Shown one piece after another: positions 17,101 through 25,990 of a stretch of 64,000 bases of DNA (its first letter is position 1; each line of letters opens with the position of its first letter). The stretch comes from Caminibacter pacificus (GTDB taxonomy: Bacteria > Campylobacterota > Campylobacteria > Campylobacterales > Nautiliaceae). A model generated the notes under the pieces. It searched no databases. It saw nothing but the letters and a program-made list of their open reading frames with translations, and had not been told where the DNA came from. The stretch is from positions 104,188 through 168,187 of the forward strand of contig NZ_RJVK01000004.1 in the NCBI RefSeq assembly GCF_003752135.1, given 5' to 3'. The position numbers and the translations under genes were made by a program.

Positions 17101-19377
17101 ATGAGTAGAGAAATTCAAAATACTGAAGAGATAGATTTAAGGGAACTTTTTTCTATTCTTAGAAATAATAAACTTTTAATTTTTTTATTTTTGTTTTTGG
17201 GAGTTTTGTTTAGTGCGATTTTTGTTTATTTTGCTACACCTCAATATAAAACAAACGCTACCATAGAAGTTACTCCGGCACCTAAACAATTGAATGCGCA
17301 GGATTTAATATCTCAGGCATTAGGTATGGATAATTCTGCATCTTTAGAAACGGAGCAATATATTATTACATCACGTTCTATGATAGCAAAAACTCTTGAT
17401 AAAGTGAATTTTACTAAAAGATATTATATAACTAAAAATTTGAAAACAACCGAAATATATTATAAAAATTCTCCGTTTAAAGTCGAAATAAAAAAAGGGA
17501 AAAATTTAGTATTTAAAATTGTACCTTTAAATGATGTAACGTTTGTTTTGAAAGTAAAAAATGATAAATTGAATATTGATTTTAATAATGAATATAAATT
17601 TAATGAATGGATAAAAACTCCATATTTTGAATTAAAAGTTATAAAGTTAAAACCTCTTGACGATAGTGCTACTTATAAATTTGTATGGCTTGATAAGATT
17701 GAAACTGCAAAAAATTTACAAAAAAAATTGTCGGCTTCTCCCGTATCAAAAAATGCTGATATTTTAAATATAATTTTTAGTGACAATATTCCGCAAAGAG
17801 CGGCAAATTTTGTAAATGAGCTTATTAATATTTATATTCAACAAAGTGTAAAATTAAAGACAGCTCAAGCAAATCAAACTTTAAAATTTATTGATAATCA
17901 ATTGAAAATCATTTCAAAAAAACTTGCAGAATCCGAACTTGCTCTTGAGAATTTTAAAAAGAAAAACAAAGTTGTTGATTTAACGATAGAAGCTCAAGGA
18001 ATTATTCAAAAACTTAATGATTTGGATACGAAAATTAATGAACTTATATTAAAAGAAAACACTATTGACTTTATTGAAAAACAGATTCAGGGAAATAATG
18101 ATATAAAATTAATTTCTTCAGGACTTGTTGATGATCCGATTTTAAGTGATTTGATTACTCAGCTTCAACAGTTGATTTTGAAAAAAGAGACTCTTTTAAT
18201 AGAATATACTCCTAAACATCCGGATGTAATAAAAGTAAATGATCAGATAAGAAGTCTTGTTGAGATGATTAAAAATAGAATTAACTCTATAAGAGTATCT
18301 ATTCAAAATCAAATGCAAACTCTTCTTAAAATAAAAAAAGAATATACAAAAATGCTTGAAAATCTGCCTCAAAACGAAAGAAAACTTGCAGACTTGCTTA
18401 GAACATACCAAGTAAATGAAAAAATTTATTCATATCTTCTTGAAAAAAGAGCTGCTACAGCAATAGCAAAAGCGAGTATTGTAAGTAATAATAGAGTAAT
18501 TGATCCGGCACTTGTTCCACAAAAACCTTATAAACCTAAAAAAGTTTTAATTCTTGTAATAGGATTTATTTTAGGACTTATTTTAGGAATTGTAGTAGCA
18601 TTAGTAAAAGAATTTTTAAGTACTAAAATAAAATCAAAAGAAGATGTTGAAAAATTAACTGATGTACCGATTGTAGGTACCGTGCCTCATTTTAAGAAAA
18701 AAGATACCGTGTTAAAAACTCTAAATGCTCCTAAATCCGCGGTTGCAGAAGCTTTTAGAGCAATTAGAACTAATTTGAAATTCATATCCCCTGAAAAACT
18801 TCAAGTGATTGTAGTTACATCAACTATCAGTGGAGAAGGAAAAACTACAGTGGCATCAAATTTAGCAGGTATTTATTCGTTGAGTGGTAAAAAAACGCTT
18901 TTGGTTAATCTTGATATGAGAAAACCTACTCTTCATAAAGTTTTTAATGTTGATAATAATATAGGTATCAGTAGTGTACTTGTTAATGAAAAAACAGTTG
19001 ATGAAGTAATTAAAAAAACTAAATATTCTAATTTAGATATTATAACTTCCGGACCTATTCCGCCAAACCCTGGAGAACTTATTCAAAGTAGAAAAATGGA
19101 TGAGGTAATAGAAGAATTGAGAGGAAAATATGATATCGTAATATTCGATACGCCGCCGGTCGGACTTGTAGTGGATGCTATGCATTTGTTGGAAAAGTCG
19201 GATGCAAATATTTATCTTTTTAGAGCTGAGTATTCAAAAAAAGATTTTGTAAAAACACTTAATGATTTAAAACAAAAAGGCTTTAAACATCTTTCAATTG
19301 TAATAAATGATATCAGTAAAAAACACGGAAATTATTACGGATATGGATACGGATACGGAGGGTATGTGGAAGAATGA
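17101..19377 (+). CDS. wzc: polysaccharide co-polymerase / tyrosine autokinase, Wzc family
   Basis: Inner-membrane chain-length regulator with a cytoplasmic BY-kinase domain, working with Wza and Wzy. Order: N-terminal helix at about 26-48, Wzz-type periplasmic domain with long coiled-coil stretches (about 255-300 and 360-420), a proline motif VPQKPYKPKK, second helix near 480-500, then the kinase with Walker A SGEGKTT (about 577-583), Walker A' VNLDMRKPT (about 601) and Walker B VIFDTPP (about 680). The C-terminus NYYGYGYGYGGYVEE is the tyrosine cluster that is autophosphorylated. 758 residues, normal. It overlaps the phosphatase gene by 4 nt, so kinase and phosphatase are co-translated. Confidence 0.94.
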   Translation: MSREIQNTEEIDLRELFSILRNNKLLIFLFLFLGVLFSAIFVYFATPQYKTNATIEVTPAPKQLNAQDLISQALGMDNSASLETEQYIITSRSMIAKTLDKVNFTKRYYITKNLKTTEIYYKNSPFKVEIKKGKNLVFKIVPLNDVTFVLKVKNDKLNIDFNNEYKFNEWIKTPYFELKVIKLKPLDDSATYKFVWLDKIETAKNLQKKLSASPVSKNADILNIIFSDNIPQRAANFVNELINIYIQQSVKLKTAQANQTLKFIDNQLKIISKKLAESELALENFKKKNKVVDLTIEAQGIIQKLNDLDTKINELILKENTIDFIEKQIQGNNDIKLISSGLVDDPILSDLITQLQQLILKKETLLIEYTPKHPDVIKVNDQIRSLVEMIKNRINSIRVSIQNQMQTLLKIKKEYTKMLENLPQNERKLADLLRTYQVNEKIYSYLLEKRAATAIAKASIVSNNRVIDPALVPQKPYKPKKVLILVIGFILGLILGIVVALVKEFLSTKIKSKEDVEKLTDVPIVGTVPHFKKKDTVLKTLNAPKSAVAEAFRAIRTNLKFISPEKLQVIVVTSTISGEGKTTVASNLAGIYSLSGKKTLLVNLDMRKPTLHKVFNVDNNIGISSVLVNEKTVDEVIKKTKYSNLDIITSGPIPPNPGELIQSRKMDEVIEELRGKYDIVIFDTPPVGLVVDAMHLLEKSDANIYLFRAEYSKKDFVKTLNDLKQKGFKHLSIVINDISKKHGNYYGYGYGYGGYVEE

Positions 19378-20093
19378 TATTTTTTTTTAAAAAAATAGAA
19401 CCTTTAAAATTGAAAGTGGATATTCACTCTCATTTACTTCCTGGTATTGATGACGGAAGTAAAGAGATGAGTGAGAGTCTTGAAATAATCGAAAAATTCT
19501 TAGAATTGGGGTATGAGAAGTTAATAATAACTCCTCATGTTATGGAAGATAGTTATAATAACTCTACCGATATTATTTTAGAAAAATATAAAAAACTACA
19601 AAAAGCCGTAAATGAAAACGGTATGAATATTAAGCTCGAGGTTTCTGCGGAATATTATGTGGATGAGGAGTTTTTAAAAAGACTTGAAAATAACGATTTA
19701 TTACCGATTGGCGGAAAATACATTCTTTTTGAGACATCTTATTACGAAAAACCTTTAAATTTGGAATTTATAATTTTTCAAATTCAATCTAAAGGGTATG
19801 TTCCTATTTTGGCTCATCCGGAAAGATATAGATATATCGAAGATATGAAGTATTATGATTTGCTAAAAGAAAAGGGTGTGCTTTTTCAGTGTAATATTAA
19901 CTCTTTTGGAAACTTTTATGGGAAAACAGCTTTTAAAAAGGCTAAATATCTTGCAAAAAATAATATGATTGACTTTTTGGGAAGTGATTGTCATTCAATG
20001 AAATATATGGATTCATTGAGTAAAGTGTTAAATGAAAGAAGTTTTATTAAATTAATCGAAAAAAATAGCATTAAAAATATAGAACTTCTATAA
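19374..20093 (+). CDS. PHP-type protein-tyrosine phosphatase (CpsB/YwqE family)
   Basis: Metal-dependent phosphatase predicted to dephosphorylate the tyrosine tail of the upstream Wzc. Hallmarks of the PHP family are present: VDIHSHLLPGIDDGSK near the N-terminus, ITPHVM, a metal-site EVSAEYYVDEEF, LAHPERYRY and GSDCHSM. 239 residues, near the CpsB norm. This is the metal-dependent type common in Firmicutes, not the low-molecular-weight Wzb phosphatase that accompanies Wzc in enterobacteria. The ATG at 19374 overlaps the wzc stop. It also resembles histidinol-phosphatase relatives, but the context decides. Confidence 0.92.
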   Translation: MIFFFKKIEPLKLKVDIHSHLLPGIDDGSKEMSESLEIIEKFLELGYEKLIITPHVMEDSYNNSTDIILEKYKKLQKAVNENGMNIKLEVSAEYYVDEEFLKRLENNDLLPIGGKYILFETSYYEKPLNLEFIIFQIQSKGYVPILAHPERYRYIEDMKYYDLLKEKGVLFQCNINSFGNFYGKTAFKKAKYLAKNNMIDFLGSDCHSMKYMDSLSKVLNERSFIKLIEKNSIKNIELL

Positions 20094-20103
20094 AAGGTTT
20101 TAT

Positions 20104-21804
20104 TTGAAAAATTTCTTTAATAAGCTTTTTTCTCTTTTATCTAAACGTGATAAGCAATATTTGTTGTTTTTAATGCTTTTATCGATTGTTTTGTCTTTTA
20201 TAGAAACTATCGGAGTCGGGATTATAATGCCGTTTATTTCTATTGCTACTGATTTCAATAAAATTTTTACAAATCAATACATTTACTATTTTTATAATCT
20301 TTTTGACTTTAAAAGTTCTTTGTATTTTGTTGTTTTCTTTGGTGTGGTATTAATATTTTTTTATATTTTCAGAGCAATTTTTACACTTTTTTATTTTTAT
20401 ATGCTTAGTCGTTTTGCTCAAAGTAGATATCATATTATCGCCTATAGATTGTTTGAAAATTATATAGGGTTGGAATATAAAAAATTTATTGATATGAATA
20501 GCTCTTTAATGACAAAAAATATTATTACCGAAGCTAATAATTTAGTGGAGTTGATAACAAAATTACTTTTTTTATTAAGTGAAAGTTTCGTTTTGATTTT
20601 TATTTATTCCATGCTTTTATATGTGAATTGGAAAATGACAATTTTATTGACTATTTTATTGGGAATGAACGTTTTATTTTTAAAGCTTTTCGTATCCAAA
20701 AAAATTAAAAAAGCCGGTATCGATAGAGAAGCTTTTCAAAGCAGATTTTATAAAATTATCTCTTCTGCATTCGGTAATTTTAAAATTATAAAGCTAAAAT
20801 CCAAAGACGAAGTAATTTTAAACGAATTTGAAAATGCAAGTATTAATTTTGTAAAGGCTAATATTAAAGCCCAAACTCTTTTTCACTTTCCAAGAGTTTT
20901 TCTTGAAATGATAGGTTTTAGTTTGATTGCATTTATTGTTATATATTTGGTATTGAAATATCATACAGATATTAAGGCTGCTTTGCCTATATTGATGGTG
21001 TTTGTTTTGGGACTTTATAGGCTATTGCCAAGTGTTAATAGAATTTTTGGGGCTTATAATGAGATACTTTTTAAGCTTCAGGCTTTGAATATTATTCATA
21101 ACGAACTGATTTATGAAAAAGAGAATTTAGGTGATGAGAAAATTGATTTTAAAGAAAAAATAGAATTAAAAAACGTCAATTTTGCTTATAATCCGAAAAA
21201 ATCCGTGCTTAAAAATATAAATTTAACTATAAAAAAGGGTGAAAAGTTAGGAATAATAGGAGAAAGCGGAAGCGGAAAATCTACTTTAATCGATATTATA
21301 TCCGGCCTTTATAAACCTGTAAGCGGAGAGGTATTGATAGATGAAGAGCTGTTGAATGATAAAAATGTAAAATCATGGCGTAAAAAAATAGGATATATTC
21401 CTCAAAATATCTATCTTATCGACGGAACTGTGGCGGAGAATGTTGCGTTTTTGGAAGAAATTGATGAAGATAGGGTAAAAGAGGCGTTAAAAAAAGCGAA
21501 TATTTTGGATTTTTTGGAAAAACATCACGAAGGTATTTATACTAAAATAGGAGAAAACGGAATTAAGCTAAGCGGAGGTCAAAGGCAGCGTCTTGCTATT
21601 GCCAGAGCTTTATATCACAATCCGGAAGTTTTAATTTTAGACGAAGCGACAAGTGCTCTTGATAGTGAAACCGAGAAAAAAATAATGGAAGAGATTTATA
21701 AAATCGGAGAAAATAAAACGATGATAATAATCGCTCATAGAATCTCAACGCTTGATAAATGCGATAGAATCGTAGAAATAAAAAACGGAGAGATTAATAA
21801 TTAA
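20104..21804 (+). CDS. pglK: lipid-linked oligosaccharide ABC flippase, PglK
   Basis: Half-size ABC exporter that flips the undecaprenyl-diphosphate-linked N-glycan to the periplasm for PglB. The 566-residue length and sequence match recalled C. jejuni PglK: the N-terminus with SFIETIGVGIIMPFIS, the YHIIAYRLFENYI segment, DIKAALPILMVFVLGLYRLLPSVNRI, then the ATPase with Walker A GESGSGKST, the signature LSGGQRQRLAIARALY, Walker B VLILDEATSALD and the IIAHRIS switch. Start is TTG at 20104 behind AAAAGG. It opens the N-glycosylation region and lies 10 nt after the phosphatase gene of the capsule set. A general MsbA-like exporter is the alternative. Confidence 0.9.
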   Translation: MKNFFNKLFSLLSKRDKQYLLFLMLLSIVLSFIETIGVGIIMPFISIATDFNKIFTNQYIYYFYNLFDFKSSLYFVVFFGVVLIFFYIFRAIFTLFYFYMLSRFAQSRYHIIAYRLFENYIGLEYKKFIDMNSSLMTKNIITEANNLVELITKLLFLLSESFVLIFIYSMLLYVNWKMTILLTILLGMNVLFLKLFVSKKIKKAGIDREAFQSRFYKIISSAFGNFKIIKLKSKDEVILNEFENASINFVKANIKAQTLFHFPRVFLEMIGFSLIAFIVIYLVLKYHTDIKAALPILMVFVLGLYRLLPSVNRIFGAYNEILFKLQALNIIHNELIYEKENLGDEKIDFKEKIELKNVNFAYNPKKSVLKNINLTIKKGEKLGIIGESGSGKSTLIDIISGLYKPVSGEVLIDEELLNDKNVKSWRKKIGYIPQNIYLIDGTVAENVAFLEEIDEDRVKEALKKANILDFLEKHHEGIYTKIGENGIKLSGGQRQRLAIARALYHNPEVLILDEATSALDSETEKKIMEEIYKIGENKTMIIIAHRISTLDKCDRIVEIKNGEINN

Positions 21805-21887
21805 AAAATTGCTTAATTTAATAGTTGAAAAGAAGAGCTAAATTTATTGAGCGAAAAAAAAATTTTTAAATACAAGAGGAGAAATAT

Positions 21888-23639
21888 ATGAAAATTTTAT
21901 CAATTTATCCGGGACATTGTTCTACGGTAGCTTATTTAAAAGATGGTGAAATAATTGATTGTATTAGTGAAGAAAAATTTAATAATATAAAAAATAGTTT
22001 ATCTTTCCCTCTAAAGTCTATTAAATGGATTTTAAAAAAGAATAATTTGAATATTAATGATTTCGATAAAATAGGAATAGTTGGGAAAACTACGGTATTT
22101 TATGATATTAGAACTAGTGAGAATAATAGTTTTGAGAGTGTTTTAAATGAAAAAGAAAATTTATTAAAAAAAATTTATAGATATATAGATGTAAATTTGA
22201 AGTTTGAAACGAAAGAGAATATTTTAAAAAAATTACAACTAAAAAAATATAATAAAAATTTCCCTCGAAGAAAAAAATATTATTTTAGAAAAATTATGGA
22301 GTTATTAGAATTAAAAGATGAAAATAAGCTTGAATTGATTGATCACCACGAATGTCATGCATTTGGTGCATATTATGGTTTAAAAAATAATGTTAATAAT
22401 GCTCTAGTTTTTACTTTAGACGGACAAGGGGATTTTAGTTGTGCGAAAATATATAAAGTTGTTGATAATCAATGGACATTATTGGCAAATACCTGGTGGA
22501 AATATTCTATAGGCGAGCTTTACAGCAGTGTTACGAAAGTTATGGGAATGAAACCACTTGAACATGAATATAAAATTATGGGTTTAGCGGCATATAGCAA
22601 TAAAAAGTATTTTCAAAAAGCAAAAAAAGATATTTTTGAAGGGTTGTTTTGGCTGGAAGGTTTAGAGTTTAGATCTAAAATTCCTTCTTATGCGTTTAGT
22701 GATTATCTTTCTAAAAAGATACCTTATCATAGATTTGATAATATTGCTGGTGCGTTGCAAGATTACTTAGAAGAATTAGTTATTGAATGGATTAAAAAAG
22801 CAATTAAAAAAACAGGAATTAAAAATATATATTTAGGCGGCGGTGTTTTTATGAATGTAAAACTTAACAAAAAAATTCAAGAGTTGCCAGAAGTTGAAAA
22901 CGTAAATTTTATGCCGAGCTGTGGAGATGAAAGTACTCCCATAGGAGGAGCGTACTATTTATATAACAAGTATAAAAGCATTCCCAAACCATTTAAAAAT
23001 ATATATTTTGGTATAAGTTATACTAACGATGAAATTGAAGAATTTATAAAAAGTAAAAAATTAGAAAATAGATTTAAAGTCGAGTTTGTTCAAGATATAG
23101 AAAAAAGAATAGCAACTTTGCTGAGTGAAAATAAAATAGTTGCCAGATTTAGAGATAGGTGTGAATGGGGTGCTAGAAGTTTGGGTAATCGTGCCATTTT
23201 AGGTAATCCGAGTAGAATGGAGACTTTTTTTGAGATTAATGATAGAATTAAACAAAGAGATTTTTGGATGCCGTTTGCTCCTACTATTTTAGATAAATAT
23301 GCAAAGCTTTATTTAAAAAATCCCAAAAATATTAAAGCGCCATATATGATTACAGCTTTTGATTCTACGGAGTTAGGAAGAGAAAAATTCAAAGCTGCAA
23401 TGCACCAGCGTGATAAAACGCTTCGAGCTCAAATACTAGAAAAAGAATTTAATGAAAAGTATTATAATTTAATAGAATATTTTTATGAATTAACAGGAAT
23501 TGGAGGAGTGTTGAATACAAGTTTTAATTTACACGGTTATCCTTTAGTAGCTACGCCAGAACAAGCTTTATTTACTTTTGAAAATTCAAATTTAGAATAT
23601 TTGGCTTTAGAAAATTTTTTAATTATTAAAAAGAAATAA
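21888..23639 (+). CDS. carbamoyltransferase, NodU/CmcH family
   Basis: Predicted to carbamoylate a hydroxyl group, here probably of a sugar, using carbamoyl phosphate and ATP. The N-terminal Hsp70-like domain has LSIYPGHCSTVAYLKDGEI, the metal-site DHHECHAFGAYYG and TLDGQGD; a middle LGGGVFMNVKLNKKI; and the C-terminal YrdC-like domain has CEWGARSLGNRAILGNPS and FWMPFAPTIL. 583 residues is normal for the family. It follows an 83-nt gap with a strong AGAGGAGA ribosome site and is markedly more AT-rich than pglK before it. Sits among glycosyltransferase genes, so a carbamoylated glycan residue is inferred. Confidence 0.9.
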   Translation: MKILSIYPGHCSTVAYLKDGEIIDCISEEKFNNIKNSLSFPLKSIKWILKKNNLNINDFDKIGIVGKTTVFYDIRTSENNSFESVLNEKENLLKKIYRYIDVNLKFETKENILKKLQLKKYNKNFPRRKKYYFRKIMELLELKDENKLELIDHHECHAFGAYYGLKNNVNNALVFTLDGQGDFSCAKIYKVVDNQWTLLANTWWKYSIGELYSSVTKVMGMKPLEHEYKIMGLAAYSNKKYFQKAKKDIFEGLFWLEGLEFRSKIPSYAFSDYLSKKIPYHRFDNIAGALQDYLEELVIEWIKKAIKKTGIKNIYLGGGVFMNVKLNKKIQELPEVENVNFMPSCGDESTPIGGAYYLYNKYKSIPKPFKNIYFGISYTNDEIEEFIKSKKLENRFKVEFVQDIEKRIATLLSENKIVARFRDRCEWGARSLGNRAILGNPSRMETFFEINDRIKQRDFWMPFAPTILDKYAKLYLKNPKNIKAPYMITAFDSTELGREKFKAAMHQRDKTLRAQILEKEFNEKYYNLIEYFYELTGIGGVLNTSFNLHGYPLVATPEQALFTFENSNLEYLALENFLIIKKK

Positions 23640-23640
23640 A

Positions 23641-24420
23641 ATGACGATTTTAATATCTTCTTATTCGAAAGCATACGATATTTGGCCGATAACGGACTAT
23701 TTTTTGAAGAAAAATTTTAATTGCGAAACCGAGTTTTATTTGGGAGCGAACGGAGAGAATAAAAAAGAGTTCGTTCCCGAGAGATGGAAATATATAAATA
23801 AAGGTGAAGATGTCACTTTTTCAAAAAGTTTAAATGATTATCTTGAAGAGATTGAGGATGAATATTTTATTTTGATGTTGGATGATTTTGCAATTTTGGA
23901 GCCTGTGGATTGTTCTTTGATAAAAAGAGCTTTTGATTTTATTAAAGAAAAAAACGGAGTTTATTTAAGGCTTGCTCCGAATCCTGGGGGAGATGAAAAA
24001 ATAGACAGATATTTTTCAAGAATCGCCGTTGAAAAAAAGGTGCCTTATGTGACCTCTTTGCAAATGGCTATTTGGAAAAAAGAGTTTTTAAAAGAGCTTT
24101 TGAAATATGATTTTAACCCGTGGGAATTTGAAACGAAAGCTGGGAAAACTTCTGAGAGTTTAACTAATTACGATAAGTTTTTTGTGACTAATTTTCCTTT
24201 TGTAAAATATACTCATTTTGTGGAAAAAGGTAAATTTTTTCCGGTTGTTAAGAGTTGGCTTAATCAAAAAAATATTATTATTGATTCAAGTAGAAGTTTT
24301 TGGAGTGAAGAAGAGATAAAAAAAATGCAAGACAGCTTTTTAAAGAGAAATCTTAGAAAATTAATACCTAAAACTATTTATAATAAGCTTAGAAATACGT
24401 TCGGATTGGGAGAGTTATGA
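23641..24420 (+). CDS. uncharacterised protein, possible GT-A-like sugar transferase
   Basis: 259-residue protein whose family I do not recognise. It starts 1 nt after the carbamoyltransferase and overlaps the next GT2 gene by 4 nt, so it is firmly in the glycan operon. The segment YFILMLDDFAIL near residues 78-89 contains an acidic LDDF like the DxD region of GT-A enzymes, followed by a conserved-looking VYLRLAPNPGGDEK and SLQMAIWKKEFLKELL, a layout seen in small glycosyltransferases. No signal peptide or transmembrane helix is evident. Glycosyltransferase activity is inference from this motif and the context. Confidence 0.5.
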   Translation: MTILISSYSKAYDIWPITDYFLKKNFNCETEFYLGANGENKKEFVPERWKYINKGEDVTFSKSLNDYLEEIEDEYFILMLDDFAILEPVDCSLIKRAFDFIKEKNGVYLRLAPNPGGDEKIDRYFSRIAVEKKVPYVTSLQMAIWKKEFLKELLKYDFNPWEFETKAGKTSESLTNYDKFFVTNFPFVKYTHFVEKGKFFPVVKSWLNQKNIIIDSSRSFWSEEEIKKMQDSFLKRNLRKLIPKTIYNKLRNTFGLGEL

Positions 24421-25250
24421 TTTCGGTATTAACACCTACGTATAATAGAGCCGATAAACTTCATAGAGTTTTTGAGAGTATAAAAAATCAAACTTTGAAA
24501 AAAATAGATGATAAATATATTTTCGAATGGGTAATAGTTGATGACGGCAGTAGTGATAATACGAAAGAGCTTGTAAAAAAGTGGCAAAAAGAGGTTGATT
24601 GGCCAATAAGATATATTTATCAAGAAAATAAAGGAAAGTGGCGAGCAATTGCAAAAGGATTGGAAAATATCGATAACGAATTGACTTTGATTGCTGACAG
24701 CGATGATAAATTTTTGCCTGAAACTTTTGAGACATTCTATAATATTTGGAGTTCTTTTAGCCAAGAAGAAAAAGAAAAATGCGGTGGAATAGGTGTGTTG
24801 TGTCAGGATCAATTCGGTAAAAGAGTTGGTTGTGATTATCCTATAGAAAATGAGCTATTACCTACATTAGATGTGTTATTTAAATGGAAAAACATTGGAC
24901 TTGGAGAGACTTGGGCAATTTTAAAAACTGAGAATTTAAAATATGCTTTTTTGAGCCTTCCAAAAGAATTTGAAAAGTTACAGTTTATACCAGAAAGTTT
25001 TTTTTGGAACAGGATTGCTTATGAATTAAAACCGTATTCTTATTATATAAATAAGGTTTTAAGGATATATTATAAGGAAGAAGAGGACAATATTAGTCAT
25101 AATATTAGAAAAAAATATCCAGAAGGTTTTTTTATCGAATCAAAATGGTTTGTAACTAAATATATTAATATTTTTTGGCAATATCCTAATATATATTTTA
25201 AATATCTTATTAAATTAATATATTTTTATTTTTTAAAAGGAAAAAAATGA
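24417..25250 (+). CDS. glycosyltransferase, GT2 family
   Basis: GT-A fold glycosyltransferase of 277 residues. The N-terminus ISVLTPTYNRADKLHRVFES, VIVDDGSSDNT and LIADSDDKFLPETF (the metal-binding Asp-x-Asp region) are typical GT2 motifs. It probably adds a sugar to the lipid-linked glycan. Base composition changes along the gene: a sampled line at 24421-24480 has 20 G/C of 60, one at 25141-25200 only 10 of 60, pointing to a recombination junction within it. It overlaps the methyltransferase gene by 4 nt. Donor and acceptor unknown. Confidence 0.9.
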   Translation: MISVLTPTYNRADKLHRVFESIKNQTLKKIDDKYIFEWVIVDDGSSDNTKELVKKWQKEVDWPIRYIYQENKGKWRAIAKGLENIDNELTLIADSDDKFLPETFETFYNIWSSFSQEEKEKCGGIGVLCQDQFGKRVGCDYPIENELLPTLDVLFKWKNIGLGETWAILKTENLKYAFLSLPKEFEKLQFIPESFFWNRIAYELKPYSYYINKVLRIYYKEEEDNISHNIRKKYPEGFFIESKWFVTKYINIFWQYPNIYFKYLIKLIYFYFLKGKK

Positions 25251-25990
25251 ATTGTAAAAAAGTGGCTCCTTTTTTGGGGATGGATAAAAAAAAGCCTTTA
25301 TATTATAAAAATATTAGAATGAAAACAGATACTTGTTTGCATGAACAAATAGTGGATTATATAAATAAAATTAGCGGGAATAAGAAATTAAAGATATTGG
25401 ATTGGGGGTGTGGAGAAGGAGCATTAGCTCAAAGGTTATTTGATTTAGGTCATGATGTTATAGGAGTTGATATAGATGCTAAAAACTTTAAAGCTGAATG
25501 TGAGTTTTTTCAACTTGATTTTAATAATAAAAATGAGGTGGAAAAATTTATTAATAAAAATTATAAGTTTGACCTTATTTTGGGAATAGAAGTAATTGAA
25601 CACGTTAAGTCTCCTTATGAATATTTGGATTATATTTATAGACTTTGTCAAAAAGATACTATCGTAATAGTTTCAACTCCAAATATTGCATCGTGGTGGG
25701 GAAGATTTTGGTTTTTATTAACTGGTGAACTTTGGGGTTTTTCGTATGATAGTTGGGATGATCCTGGTCATATAAATCCAATTAGTGAAATTGAGATGAG
25801 AAGAATATTAGAAGAAAAAAATTTCGAATTGCTTGATATATGGGAAGGTGGTAAATTACCTATTGTTTGGTTTTACAATATAAAAAGATTTTTTATAAGT
25901 TTATTTATGTTGCCTTTTCAAATTATTATGAAAGGAAGAAAAAAAGGTTGGGTATTGGTATATGTTTTTAAAAAAGGTAAGAAAGACTAA
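25247..25990 (+). CDS. class I SAM-dependent methyltransferase
   Basis: Predicted S-adenosylmethionine methyltransferase of 247 residues, probably modifying a glycan sugar. Motif I LDWGCGEGALAQRL, the acidic end of strand 2 VIGVDID, and the post-motif region LILGIEVIEHVKSP with TIVIVSTPN form the classical Rossmann-like methyltransferase core at residues 45-145. The C-terminal part has a hydrophobic SLFMLPFQIIMKGR stretch that may touch the membrane. Tightly packed between a GT2 and a GT4 gene (4-nt and 1-nt overlaps) and very AT-rich. O-methylation of a sugar is inference; lipid or quinone methylation is less likely here. Confidence 0.85.
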   Translation: MNCKKVAPFLGMDKKKPLYYKNIRMKTDTCLHEQIVDYINKISGNKKLKILDWGCGEGALAQRLFDLGHDVIGVDIDAKNFKAECEFFQLDFNNKNEVEKFINKNYKFDLILGIEVIEHVKSPYEYLDYIYRLCQKDTIVIVSTPNIASWWGRFWFLLTGELWGFSYDSWDDPGHINPISEIEMRRILEEKNFELLDIWEGGKLPIVWFYNIKRFFISLFMLPFQIIMKGRKKGWVLVYVFKKGKKD

